This document shows positions 34,734 through 44,600 of a DNA stretch of 64,000 nucleotides, one piece after another (position 1 is the first letter of the stretch; each line of letters starts with the position of its first letter). This DNA comes from Okapia johnstoni (taxonomy: Eukaryota > Chordata > Mammalia > Artiodactyla > Giraffidae), in the NCBI GenBank assembly GCA_024291935.2, contig CM044322.1, positions 71,043,405 through 71,107,404 of the forward strand, in the 5' to 3' direction. The notes under the pieces were generated by a model that saw nothing but the letters and a program-made list of their open reading frames with translations, had not been told where the DNA came from and did not search any database. The translations under genes were made by a program, and so were the position numbers.

Positions 34734-35159
34734 AGGCCGGGCGGGGCACGGGACAGAGGCTTGCGGCCCGGCCCGCGCCTCCTTTCTGTTCGCACGGACC
34801 CCCGGCCTCTTTGCGCACTGACGTTGGGAACCGTAGTGATCCGCTCCCGTTTCCGTTCGCCGAGACAGACCTGCAGGAGGGAACACGCTGGCGGGCCATC
34901 CCGGGCTATCGCGTTTGTCCTGTGTACGCCCCTCCACCATCAGACTGAGACTCCTTGGGGGCTTGTTCCTAGGGAGACTTGCTTCTGGTAGACTCTCAGG
35001 AGCTTTTTTTTTTTATTGGAAAGCTGTTGAATCCCGAACTGGGGACGTGAGCGATGTTGTGACACCTGCTGATGGTGGAGTGGTCTTCTTTTAAAAGCGG
35101 GAAATTTCATCTGCCTTAAGTGGGCTCAGGCCCTGCCCAGACTTGAGTTAAGGGGGAGA

Positions 35160-35310
35160 AGCCCAGGACTGGGAGGCCAGAGACCCAAAGCCTCCTCCTG
35201 ACTGACTCTCTGACGTGGTGAGCAGCTTCTCTGTGGGCCTCTTTTCCCAACCGAACGATGAAGAGTTGCTTAGATGATCCCTTTAGAACTGGGGACTGTG
35301 AGGCCCTGTA
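35160..35310 (+). mobile_element. MIR SINE remnant
   Basis: gaggccagagacccaaagcc ... ctgacgtggtgagcagcttctctgtgggcctc ... gatgatccctttag follows the MIR order from B-box region to 3' body. Moderately diverged. Confidence 0.5.
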
Positions 35311-35486
35311 CAGGTTGAGTGAGACCGGAGCTCACTGTCACCCGAAACCATGGGGAGATCTGGATTGGGGCATCACATAACCTTAGGTGGGAAGAGCACT
35401 TGGAAGAAGCTTCTGGTCTATCCCTCATCCCAAACCACAGTTCCCTTGGCAGCCCCCCTCTGAGGTCCCATTCAAAATCATACTCA

Positions 35487-35625
35487 GGGAATTTCCCTGG
35501 TGGTCCAGTGGTTAGGACTCCCCACTTTCAACGCAGGAGTCTCTAATTTGATCCCTGGTCGGGAAACTAACATCTCATGTACCATGTGGCACAGCCAAAA
35601 AAGCCAAGCAAAAAAAGAAAGAAAA
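35487..35625 (+). mobile_element. CHR-type tRNA-derived SINE
   Basis: aatttccctggtggtccagtgg (A-box head), ttgatccctggtcgggaaac (B-box) and catgtggcacagccaaaaaa (3' part), with an A-rich tail to about 35625. Confidence 0.9.
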
Positions 35626-35689
35626 ACACATTTAGCCCCCTTCCCTGTGCTCACACAGCCCCTGCCCTAGCACCACGATCGCTGAGCTG

Positions 35690-35822
35690 CACCCTTGCCT
35701 CTCTGTTCCCCCTCCAGCCTGTGGGCTCCGGGAGAGCAGGAATGCATCTTGTTCTGCAAGCTGTTCCCAGCCCTAGCACACAGAAGGTGCTCAATTAATA
35801 CTTGATCAAGGAATGAATGACA
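35690..35822 (+). mobile_element. L2 LINE 3' end
   Basis: tgggctccgggagagcagg ... cccagccctagcacacagaagg ... gctcaattaatacttg is a good L2 3' terminus, ending in gaatgaatga. Confidence 0.7.
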
Positions 35823-35824
35823 GC

Positions 35825-38311
35825 CAGTAATAGATGAATCATCCAAATACCCAACAAAGTATCTCACTCTTCAGTTAGGTGCTTTGAGACTTACAATTAC
35901 AGCTATTAGGCAAAGTCTACACGATGGGAAAGGAAGGGGTTGATATGACAGGACCTGAAAGCATGGCTGCCTCTAGGTGTCAGGAACCCTGGGCAAAAGT
36001 TTTTGCAGGGTCCCTTATCTATATAAACAATTTGACTTCATTCAACATCTAGTCTCACCATCATTCTGGCAGCCCACTCTCACACAACCCTATGAACAAA
36101 ATAGTGCATGCTCCTGGAGTGGGGCCTAACCACAAGGCCCTGGGATGACCCTGTAGCAGCCGGGAGCTTCTTGGCTGTCTGGTCAGCCCCATTGGCAGGT
36201 GATGTAGAATGCTATGAATTTCTCTGAAGGGGAGAATCTGGACACTGGGGAGCCCCATCCAGATGCATTACTGGCCCCTGTTGGTCCCAAGCACTAAGGA
36301 GAAACTTAGAAAAATTAGAGAAAGTTGCTTCAAAGCACCAGGGCCCCCAGGCCTGGACTCAGGGCAGGACCCCCTTACCCTCTCACTGGACATGTCCAGC
36401 TGTGGCTGTCTCCGTAGAATAAAGAAAATAATTGCCTTTTCTAAGCATCTGTTGTATGTCAGCTGCTTGGTTTCCTGTTTAGATCATTTGCTGGCTCTTT
36501 ACAGTGATGAGATGGAGATACTTTTTAGGTGGTATTGCCTGTGGTGATGACACCAGCTCAGAGACACCTGCTGGGATTCAGATCCCACCTCCACCACATC
36601 ATATGTGGATGAATGTGGGCAATTTCCTTATATTTCTTTTGAAAAATATTATTAAATCTATACAAGTAGTTGAATTAGAGCCAAATCATTCTATAGGATT
36701 TCTTATAAAATGTGTTTCTCTCATGCTTTCCCCTCTCTAGAAGCCATCACTTTCAGCTTTTTTGATCTTTGGTTATTGCCTGTTTACTTCTGTATATCTA
36801 GTAAGATGCTATATTGCTTCTTCTTGTTTATATTTAGGCACTATCTCTTCATTCCACCCTATGAAAGACACTCTTCACATATACCCATCCTGTTCTCCTC
36901 TCCAACCTCCCAATCTAGTCAGATCTCAACATTGGTTAAATCAGAATTAGTATTTATTATGATTACTTTAATCCTATTTTCAACTGACCTTTTTAGTTTC
37001 TGCAAACTTTTTGGGTTTTTTTTCTGGACTTAATATTTGTCATTTTTGGTTTACTTGTTTTGTTGTCACCAGGGAAGCCCTCATATATAGTAATTATCTA
37101 TAATTCAACTCTAAACTCTCCATCAGTTGTCTATGTCTATTTGTGTAGAGCTTTCAAGTATTATATTAATTTTATCTTCTTGAAGATTCTCTCCTAGAGC
37201 ATTCTGATGTTGAAGGAACATGAGATTTGCCAAGAAAGTCCTAGCTGACCAGCAGGGTGAACTTGGGTAGATCGCTTAACCTAAGACTTATTTTTCTCAT
37301 CTGTAAAATAGGGATAAAGTGAACAACAGTGAGATAAGGTCCTTTGTAAGCTAAAATGCTCTGCACACATGTTAGCTATTGCCCAGCTTTCTCTTCCTTG
37401 CCTTCATCTTTTTCAAAACAGCTGAGAAAACTGAGGCTTGAGAGAGAAAATCACTCAGTGATTTGGTGGTGGAAACTGACCTGGAGCTCAAGCCTCAGCT
37501 GTAGTGTGAAGAATGAACCCTGGGCCAGAGGGGAGCACAGAATGGCCAGAGGCCCCGAGCGCCAGGCGGCGGGTGCTTTCGTGTCCGCAGTGTCTCTGTC
37601 CTGACTGGGGAGGGGCACCCCTGCTGGTGACAGACTCTGGGGATGGGGACTGGCTTTGGCTCACGCAGGCTGGTCAACTTGGGTCAGGAACAGGCTGACT
37701 CAGTGCCACGGGCAGAAAGTGGTTGCTTTTTGTCTCCCGGCCTTTCTCTGGCCTTCCTGTATCCTTTTCTTCCCTGAGTGTGTATCTCTAGTTCTGTCTG
37801 AAACTCCAGCAGGCATCACTCTGCTGACCCTAGACTTGAAGCCCCACTTCTTGTGTCCTCTGTAATGCTGAGTGTTGAGTCACGAATGATTCTTACATTC
37901 CCTAGCATCTCATGGCTCCCAACCAAATTGCACAAGCCCTGCCTTACCCTGGGCTCAGGCCAAAAGAAAGCCTCTGCGCCGTCTCAGGTGCTTGTGGGAC
38001 ACAGGCCTGGGAAGCACTGAGGGACAGAGCTGGGCCCCTGTGATACCCTCAACCACCCTTTTCTGCATGGTGCCTAGAAGGTGTGGGGAAACAGACAGTT
38101 CATGCTTTATTTCTGGAGGTTTAACTTGATACAGGGCAATTTGCCAGTGCCATCAAAAACTTTAATGTAGCCTTTAACCCTTCAATGCTGCCTCTAAGAC
38201 TCTAGCCTACAGAAACACTGGCACAAATCACAAAAGTGTATACGCACAAGGATGTTCAGTGTTGCCCTTCCAGAGGTCAGTGGTCAAATAGGTTGTATAA
38301 TCTGTGGAGTA
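35825..38311. other. Single-copy DNA with MIR remnants at 36550-36640 and 37215-37380; no gene seen
   Basis: MIR (+) near 36565-36640: ctgggattcagatcccacctccacc. MIR (+) near 37225-37370: gaacttgggtagatcgctt ... ctcatctgtaaaatagggat ... aaatgctctgcacacatg. The AT-rich 36650-37200 stretch has no coding or repeat signal that I can name. Confidence 0.45.
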
Positions 38312-38321
38312 GAGAGGTATG

Positions 38322-38538
38322 TGTGCATGCTAAGTTGCTTTAATCGTGTCCGACTCTTTTCAACCCTATGGACTGTAGCCCGCCAGGCTCCTCTGTCCAT
38401 GGGATTTTCCAGGCAAGAATACCAGAGTGGGTTACCATGCCCTCCTCCAGGGGATCTTCCCAACCCAGGAATCGAACTCGTGTCTCCTGCATTGGCAGGC
38501 AGGTTCTTTACCATTAGTGCCACCTAGGAAGCCCTGTG
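38322..38538 (-). mobile_element. Bov-tA SINE with target-site duplication
   Basis: Reverse-complement Bov-tA. The B-box is seen as ggaatcgaactcgtgtc near 38467 and the tRNA-like head as ccacctaggaagccc. Direct repeats gagaggtatg flank it at 38312-38321 and 38539-38548. First of four minus-strand Bov-tA copies within 2.3 kb. Confidence 0.92.
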
Positions 38539-38754
38539 GAGAGGTATGGAGCCACTTAAGAAATAATAATACACCCACATATCTTTTTAAAAGAAGAGTG
38601 GCATAATAACATTTAGAGTATAATTCTTTTCTGGGAGAAAAATAAAAGCCAGTTTGTATAAGAGGTTGGGAGAAGAGAGAGGGAATGAATCCCTGGGCCA
38701 GTTAGAAGCTTGAGGACAGAGCACTTGAAGGAAATGAGGGGGGACCCAATTGTT

Positions 38755-38888
38755 GAAGACTTTCTTGTACCAGGCCCTTCCCGTAGGTTAGATCACTTAA
38801 TCCTCCCAAAAGCCCAGTGAGATTGGCATCACTGTCTTCAGCTTACTGATGAGGAAATAGAAGCCCAGTGAGATTAGTAACCTGCAGC
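38755..38888 (-). mobile_element. MIR SINE, antisense
   Basis: gtaccaggcccttcccgtagg ... cacttaatcctcccaaaagccc ... cttactgatgaggaaatagaagccc is the antisense MIR from 3' end to core. Confidence 0.7.
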
Positions 38889-38917
38889 ATCATGCAGATG
38901 GGATGTGGTAAAGGGTT

Positions 38918-39126
38918 GTGTGTGTGTGTATGTTCGGTTGTGTCCGACTCTGAGACCCCTTAGTCCACCAGGCTCCTCTCTCCACGGGATTCTCCAGGTG
39001 AGAATACTGGAGTGGGTTGCCATTTCCTACCCAGGGGATCTTCCCAACCCAGGGATTGAACCTGCTTCTCTTGTGTCTCCTGCATTGGCAGGAGAATTCG
39101 TTACCACTGCGCCACCTGGGTAACCA
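38918..39126 (-). mobile_element. Bov-tA SINE with target-site duplication
   Basis: Reverse-complement Bov-tA with the head at ccactgcgccacctgggtaacc. Flanks ggtaaagggtt (38907-38917) and ggtaaaggatt (39127-39137) differ at one base. A short (TG)n precedes the body. Confidence 0.9.
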
Positions 39127-39374
39127 GGTAAAGGATTAATGTTGCCCAAAGACAGGCTTTGCCTTTGCCCTTGGCTCCTGGGAGGTCATCTCTAAACCCC
39201 TGGGATGTCCAGCGATGTCCTGCATGACAAGAGGGTTTTTGTTTACTTGTAGGGGCTCAGCCACACTAGATAGCCTATGCTGACAGTGTGGTTTATGGAG
39301 GGTGTTTGGGGCATGACTGCCAGAGGGCTGGAAACTTAGGTCAACCACAAGGGCGGTCAGCCATGTCTAAGTGC

Positions 39375-39582
39375 TGCTGCTGCTTAGTCGCTCAGTTGTG
39401 TCTGACTCTGCAACCCCATGAACTGTAGCCTGCCAGGCTCTGCTGTCCATGGGGACTCTCCAGGCAAGAATACTGAAGTGGGTTGCCATGCCCTTCTCCA
39501 GGAGACCTTCCCAACCCAGGGATCAAACCCAGGTCTCCTGCATTGCAGGTGCATCCTTTACCAGCTGAGCCACCGGGGAAGT
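39375..39582 (-). mobile_element. Bov-tA SINE
   Basis: (CTG)n start, tcgctcagttgtgtctgac, B-box complement gggatcaaacccaggtctcc and head agctgagccaccggggaag. Only a 5-base flanking repeat (aagtg) is visible. Confidence 0.9.
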
Positions 39583-39639
39583 GACTGAGCCTCAATAAAG
39601 ACTCTCACACTGAGGCTCGGGTGAGCCTCCCCAGCCGCT

Positions 39640-39960
39640 GTCCTCAGCGCACTCCATCACATATCCCTGCTGGGGTTTAACCTGTCCCCGCGTCTCCACT
39701 GGGGAGGACATCCAGAAGCTCTGCACGTGGAGCTCTCCTGGGCTCCGCCTCTTCCTGTGTCTGACTTTACTCTGAGTCCTTTCACTGTAATAGAGCATAA
39801 CCATCCATATACTAGCTTCCAGTGAGTTTTGTGAGTCCTCCCAGCAAATTATGGGACCTGAAGGTGGTCTTGGGGGATGTGCCCAAGCTTGCAACTGGTG
39901 ACAAAGTGCGGGTGGTTTTGGGGACTGCTCCCCAACTCTGAAGATGGTAAGTGGTGGAAT
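39640..39960 (+). mobile_element. LTR-like dispersed repeat, copy 1 (family uncertain)
   Basis: Shares ordered blocks with 52840-53050: tctccactgggg / tctccactggga, agctctcctgggctcc / ggtctctcctgggccc, cctttcactgtaatagagc / cctttcacagtaacaaac, gttttgtgagtcctcc / gttctgtgagtccatc, and gtggtcttggggg / atagtcctgggg. The layout resembles the R/U5 end of an old retroviral LTR, but I cannot name the family. No coding potential. Confidence 0.5.
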
Positions 39961-40364
39961 CTGGAGTCCCACAAAGGTCTCAGAGACTCCAGTGTGTCCC
40001 CTCCCCACGTCCCCCACACTCCCTACACCACCCCGTTGTGTGACCAGCCTCTGAAAGATAGACATTCTAGCTTCCTTTGGATGAGCAAGGGGAACAGAGT
40101 GATGGCCACACTAAGGGGCAGGGAGGTGGGTGAGGATGTGGCCAAGCAAGGTGAGTCGTGTGCTCAAACGGAGTACTGAAGATTTTATAAAGATCCAGGA
40201 GTCCGTGCCCCTCTCTGTGTGGGGCGGGGGTGGGGCAGGCGCAGAGAAAGTCAGTGGAAGACGTCACTAGGGAGCCCCATTTTCCATAGGTCTCCTAAGA
40301 AGCTAGAAACCTTCACCTCCTCTTGCCTCTCCCTCAGCATTTCCTCCCCTCCCTAAGCCAGAAG

Positions 40365-40576
40365 TGAAGTAAAGTGAAATCGCTCAGTTGTGTCTGACTC
40401 TTTGCGACCCCATGAACTGTAGCCTACCAGGCTCCTCCATCCATGGGATTCTCCAGGCAAGAATACTGGAGTGGGTTGCCATTTCCTTCTCCAGGAGATC
40501 TTCCCAACCCAGGGATTGAACCCGGGTCTCCTGCATTGTAGGCAGACGCTTTACTGTCTGAGCCACCAGGAAAGTC
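40365..40576 (-). mobile_element. Bov-tA SINE with perfect 14-base target-site duplication
   Basis: Reverse-complement Bov-tA. The direct repeats ccctaagccagaag at 40351-40364 and 40577-40590 are identical. The B-box complement is gggattgaacccgggtctcc. The clean duplication suggests one of the younger insertions here. Confidence 0.94.
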
Positions 40577-40799
40577 CCCTAAGCCAGAAGGGGAAGGAGG
40601 GAGAAAGCCGAGATTGGGCCCTGATCCTTCCCCTACTTGGGGACACACGTGGTCCTTTCCGCGAGCCCCATATTGCCCTCGCATCTGGCACATTCTTGGC
40701 TACCTACTCTTCAGCCCCCAAAGGAAAGGTCCAGACTAGTTCCAGGCTGGAGAGCACCTTTCTACCTGACTTCTCACTTCCTGCTTTGGAATTTTTTTA

Positions 40800-41500
40800 A
40801 AAAAACATCTACTGCTGAGGGCAGGAGAGCTGAGGCCCTGAGGTCACTTGAAAAGCCTACACAATGTTCGTGTTAGCTTCCAGATGTGGAACCCTCCTCA
40901 AGGTGTGGAATCAGCCTTGCACCCTCGGCAGTGAACAAGGAGGCAGGCGGAGGGGAGGCGAGGCCCTGGAACAGCCCGTGTTGCAGTCCTGTCCCTGATC
41001 TGTGAGCGAGAATTACAGCCGCTCCAGTTCATGCTTTTATACGACGCATATTTCCCCCTTTAAAGGCTGCCCACTATGATCATTTGGGGCAAATCACCTG
41101 CATAAATGTGCTGGAGAACGTAGGCTCTTTGGAGCTGTTCTCCACTGCAGTGAAAAGCCCACACCTGTTTACATTTTCCTCTCTCCTCCAGCCAGCCAGC
41201 CAGCAAGAACACAGTCCAGCTTCAAACTCTTTTTCTCTAAATATATGAAAGCTTGGTTTTCCAGAGGCCTATAAGGACTAATTTTCTAGGCATAATCCTG
41301 TCCCCAAACAGGAATGAACAAGATCCCTCCCCAGCAGGGAGTCCTGGCATTTAGAAAATCCTTGCCGAAAGAGCTTTTTCTTCTGCAGCTGTCTTGCAAA
41401 TTCGTTTGTACAAATAGTCCTGAGAGAAGTCGGGCACTGCTAACCACAAGAGCATCCATATCACCATAATCAAATGGTTAAAACATGTTAAACTATTCCT
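40800..41500. promoter_or_regulatory. Repeat-free block, candidate conserved enhancer
   Basis: No recognisable repeat over 700 bases between repeat-dense flanks. It contains AT-rich motif clusters (cttttatacgacgcatattt near 41034, ctctaaatatatgaaagc near 41235), an E-box-like cacctg at 41096-41101 and a forkhead-like tgtttac at 41167-41173. Part of it (41346-41379) is also present as an inverted copy at 41995-42028. Function inferred only from repeat absence and motif density. Confidence 0.35.
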
Positions 41501-41689
41501 CTTCCCGAAACCTCTCTCTCACTTCATTTTGGCAGTAGACTCCTATTTTAAGACCCTGCTTGAACATCTCTCTGGTGGGGAAAAACAATCTCTCCCTTTG
41601 CCAGACCCGGCCTCTCTCCCTTTGCCTTCATCTGGGCAGCAGTGCACATGCCAAATGCTCTCTTCATAGCTTGTAATATCATGTTTCTT

Positions 41690-41832
41690 TATAGACGTGT
41701 CTCCCTAACTAGACTGGAAGTTACCTGACAGTAGGGAGGTTTTATTCTCTGTGCATCCACAGAGTCAAACACAGCGTGCTGCTCATAGCTGAAGCTCCAT
41801 AAATATTTGTTCAACAGTTGAATGAATGTAAG
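41690..41832 (+). mobile_element. L2 LINE 3' end
   Basis: ctccctaactagactggaagttacctgac ... ggttttattctctgtgcatcc ... ctccataaatatttgttcaac ... gaatgaatg: a well-preserved L2 3' terminus. Confidence 0.75.
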
Positions 41833-41898
41833 AATAAAAGCAGAGCTGCTGTGAGTATAGACCACACTGTCCAGTGATGGTAGCCACTAGCCACATAA

Positions 41899-41934
41899 TT
41901 TGAATCCAATTATGGCTAGTCATCCATTCATTTC
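41899..41934 (-). repeat. 36-base exact inverted copy of 43431-43466
   Basis: Bases 41899-41934 are the exact reverse complement of 43431-43466 (core ggctagtcatccattcat here, atgaatggatgactagcc there). The match ends abruptly on both sides. The copy at 43431 lies in single-copy DNA, so it is probably the source, and the copy here is the insert within the transposon fossil. Confidence 0.95.
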
Positions 41935-41950
41935 TTTCTGATCTTGTTCA

Positions 41951-41983
41951 TAACTTATTTAAATAAGTTATTTAAATAACTTA
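41951..41983. repeat. Two overlapping 20-base perfect palindromes
   Basis: 41951-41970 (taacttattt and its complement) and 41964-41983 (taagttattt and its complement) are each perfect inverted repeats with no spacer, and they overlap by 7 bases. They lie between the two templated inverted copies. Confidence 0.95.
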
Positions 41984-41994
41984 AATCAAAATAA

Positions 41995-42028
41995 AAAAAG
42001 CTCTTTCGGCAAGGATTTTCTAAATGCC
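41995..42028 (-). repeat. 34-base exact inverted copy of 41346-41379
   Basis: Bases 41995-42028 are the exact reverse complement of 41346-41379 (core ctctttcggcaaggatttt here). The identity stops sharply at both ends. It is joined directly to a 5'-truncated CHR SINE on its right. Confidence 0.95.
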
Positions 42029-42175
42029 TGAGCTCCACAACAGAAGCCGCCGCAGTGAGAAGCCCACACACCTTGACCAGAGCGTAGCCCCCTCCCCTGC
42101 TCTCTGCAACTAGAGAAAGCCCACACACAGCAACGAAGACCCAGCACAGACAAAATAAATTAATTCTTAAAAAAT
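42029..42175 (+). mobile_element. CHR-type SINE, 5'-truncated
   Basis: gagctccacaacagaagccgc, gcagtgagaagcccacac, caactagagaaagcccacac and caacgaagacccagcac, then an A/T-rich tail. The tRNA-like promoter head is absent. In its place stands the 34-base inverted local copy. Confidence 0.85.
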
Positions 42176-42351
42176 TAAACTAATTAGAATCACAAATTCA
42201 GTTCTGTCACAGTAGCCACATTTCAGCCAATATTGAAGAACATTTCTGTCATTAAAAAACGTTCTATTGAACAGCACTGGTGGCACCTGGAGCTGTGCAG
42301 TGCACAACTTGCACAGTTGTTCAGAGCAGGCTTCTACGAATGAAGTTCCTC

Positions 42352-42365
42352 CCAGTAGGTGGCGC
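42352..42365 (+). promoter_or_regulatory. CTCF-type motif
   Basis: ccagtaggtggcgc matches the vertebrate CTCF core CCASYAGRKGGCRS at all 14 positions. It lies in non-repeat DNA about 90 bases right of the transposon fossil. Occupancy cannot be judged from sequence. Confidence 0.6.
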
Positions 42366-42879
42366 TGTGCAAGATGCTGGTCAAGGAATCACACAGACAT
42401 TCATGGTCTAAGGCAGGCATGAGAAGATTTAAAGAATGCCCTGTTAATAAATAAATACAGGCTAACTGAAGTAAACACATTAGGGTTAGGTATTGCCAAA
42501 CACATAAATAATGAGCAGACCAAAGAAAAGAAATGTAAATAGATGTGGCTGTCTTCATAGCCTGAAAACTGTCTGTTTCCCTTCTTATGTATGAAAGGAA
42601 TGTTACTTTATTAGAATTATTTCTTGGAGAAGTAAACATATTTGACAGAAATAAACATGCTGGCTATGGAAATATAGCTATATGTAAGCCTACATGGTTC
42701 AGGATGCCTCCTTCTGCACTGGACCAGACCCTCCAGGCTGGACCTGCATTTTGCAGCCCCAGAACCCAAGCTTCTCTGCTCTGCCCTCTCCCACCCACTG
42801 GCCCGCAGCACAACTCCTGCTGACTGCCAGGATCAGCATGAGCTGGGACCCAGGAGGTGGCCGCTGAGAACCTGGCCTA

Positions 42880-43540
42880 TGGGCTGACCACCCCTGTTCG
42901 TTTATCTGATTAGTGCCGGTTTATTAGTGAAGAACCCCCGGGAGACAGTAGGAGGAGGTTTCTGTTCTAAATAAGCATCAGTACGTTGTCATGTCTGTAG
43001 ACTCAGGCCCTGGATGGGTGGCCCTCCTGCCTCCCACCTCCTCCGGGTGGGTGGACCCAGGAGAGTACTGATCTGTCTGGGCAGATGGGCTGGTGTGTGC
43101 TTCTGAACCTTAAAACCAACATTCGTCACAGTTTTACAATTTTGTGTACAGAATTCCTGTTAAGGGTCCTCTAAGAGTCTATTTACAGCAAATAATTTCT
43201 CTATTAAGTAATAATTCTTTTGTAACTAAAGCAGCCTTAACAATTACATCTTGCTCTCTCTTGGGCTTCAAATAGACTAAATCTTTCAACTCTGAATGTC
43301 AGGAGCTGGGGAAATGCTGTCTTCCTGCTGAGGAGCTCCTGCGTCAGCATGAGTTCCCATCATTCACTCTCTTGTTGAAGCTGAGGCTGGAATAAGGGGT
43401 ACCTACCATCTCAGACATGGGAGAGCATTTGAAATGAATGGATGACTAGCCATAATTGGATTCAAAGCACCTGAGAAATTTTCAGGGGCCATGAACTCCT
43501 TCTGCTTCATAGAGATCGGGTACCATGACCAGGGGGTATC
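42880..43540. promoter_or_regulatory. Single-copy block, candidate conserved element
   Basis: Repeat-free. AT-rich motif clusters such as tatctgattagtgccggttta near 42903 and aataatttctctattaagtaataattc near 43190. Includes 43431-43466, the probable source of the inverted copy at 41899. No coding signal. Confidence 0.3.
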
Positions 43541-43544
43541 CTAT

Positions 43545-43861
43545 AGGAGATCCAACCAGTCCATCCTAAAGGAAATCAGTCCTGAATATTCATTGGAAGG
43601 ACTGATGCTGAAGCTGAAGCTCCAATACTTTGGCCACCTGATGTGAAGAACTGACTTCTTGGAAAAGACCCTGATGCTGGGAAAGATTGATGGCAGGAGG
43701 AGAAGGGGATGACAAAGGATGAGGTGGTTGTATGGCATCACCGACTCAATGGACATGCGTTTGAGTGGATTCCGGGAGTTGGTGATGGACAGGGAGGCCC
43801 AGCGTGCTGCAGTCCATGGGGTCACAGAGTCAGACACAACTGAGCGACTGAACTGAACTGA
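43545..43861 (+). mobile_element. BovB 3' terminal fragment
   Basis: From gagatccaaccagtccatcc through ctggaagctgaagctcc-like thumb/3' blocks to the gaactgaactgag tail. Contains stops in the BovB frame, for example gtgaagaac in place of the usual gcgaagagc near 43643. Confidence 0.93.
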
Positions 43862-43866
43862 GGGGG

Positions 43867-44390
43867 CTGGGAGGGGGAGAAGAACCCCAGATACTGTTTC
43901 TTCCCTCACTAACACCTGGCTGTAAAAAATCCAACAACAAACAAGCTTCTCACCTGCCCATCCCCTTGCCCAGGGAGAACCTTCCTTGGGCAATCACTTG
44001 TCCATTGTGTACATATTTTTGTGTGTTAGGGCGAGAATGAGTCTGTCTGAAGCACAGATGTCCTGGTAAATATATAATAATAGGTTCACTGGGGAAAAAA
44101 GAGGAGCCCTGATGTGTAGCATTTTCTGATTTCTATGGTGTAAATTCTCCCACCACAGTTAATTTCAAGGTTATGTGGTCGCTGAATGTGAAGATGGGAA
44201 GAGACACGCGCTAAGTAGTTCAGGATTATATTATGTCCCACACACCAATGCAACAGACATGAACAACCTCACGATCATAGATAATAGTAAAGTGTAGCGG
44301 AATAATTAGAAATGATGTTTTGCATTATTTATTACTTTTGTCTTCAATATAGTTATTTAATTGTGAGCTTCTGTAACTTAATTTTAAGTA
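43867..44390. other. Single-copy DNA, no gene seen
   Basis: No repeat family or coding signal recognised. Confidence 0.4.
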
Positions 44391-44401
44391 ATGACTGTGT
44401 T

Positions 44402-44588
44402 GGGGCTGCCCTGATGGCTCAGCGGTAAAGAATCTGCCTGACAATTCAGAAGTCGCAAGTTTGGTCCCTGGGTAGGAAAGATCCCCTGGAGAAGGATATG
44501 GTAACCCACTTCAGGATTCTTGTTTGGGAAATGCTATGGACAGAGCAGCCTGGCAGGCTACAGTCCATGGGGTCGCCAAGACTCCAAC
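44402..44588 (+). mobile_element. Bov-tA SINE
   Basis: Head gggctgccctgatggctcagcgg, B-box region caagtttggtccctggg, then the BovA body to catggggtcgcc. Flanks aatgactgtgtt (44390-44401) and aatgaccgtatt (44589-44600) differ at two bases, consistent with an older duplication. Confidence 0.88.
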
Positions 44589-44600
44589 AATGACCGTATT

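Larger units (their letters stand above)
34260..34900. promoter_or_regulatory. CpG island, probable gene promoter
   Basis: 34260-34525 is extremely GC-rich with CpG at close to random expectation (gccgccgctcgcccggcg near 34379, gtgcgcgcgcccgcgcctcc near 34489). CpG density continues after the G tract at 34735-34870, where a CRE-like tgacgt occurs at 34820-34825. There is no TATA box. This is the only sequence in the window with the look of a housekeeping or developmental promoter. Direction is inferred to be minus from a splice donor and the C/T-rich tract beyond it; bidirectional use is possible. Confidence 0.75.
41865..42262. mobile_element. DNA-transposon fossil (hAT-like) split by a complex insertion
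   Basis: Left end cactgtccagtgatggtagcc and right end agtagccacatttcagcc ... ttctattgaacagcactgg are the two termini of the same MER family seen at 24516. The interior (41899 to about 42175) has been replaced or expanded by two inverted copies of local DNA, two palindromes and a CHR SINE fragment. Confidence 0.65.

Noticed and set aside
33652..34991. Long overlapping open frames on both strands (up to 389 codons) through the GC-rich domain
   Set aside because: They are produced by extreme G/C skew that removes stop codons. The products are poly-Gly/Glu/Arg or poly-Pro, occur in all frames at once and lack domains.
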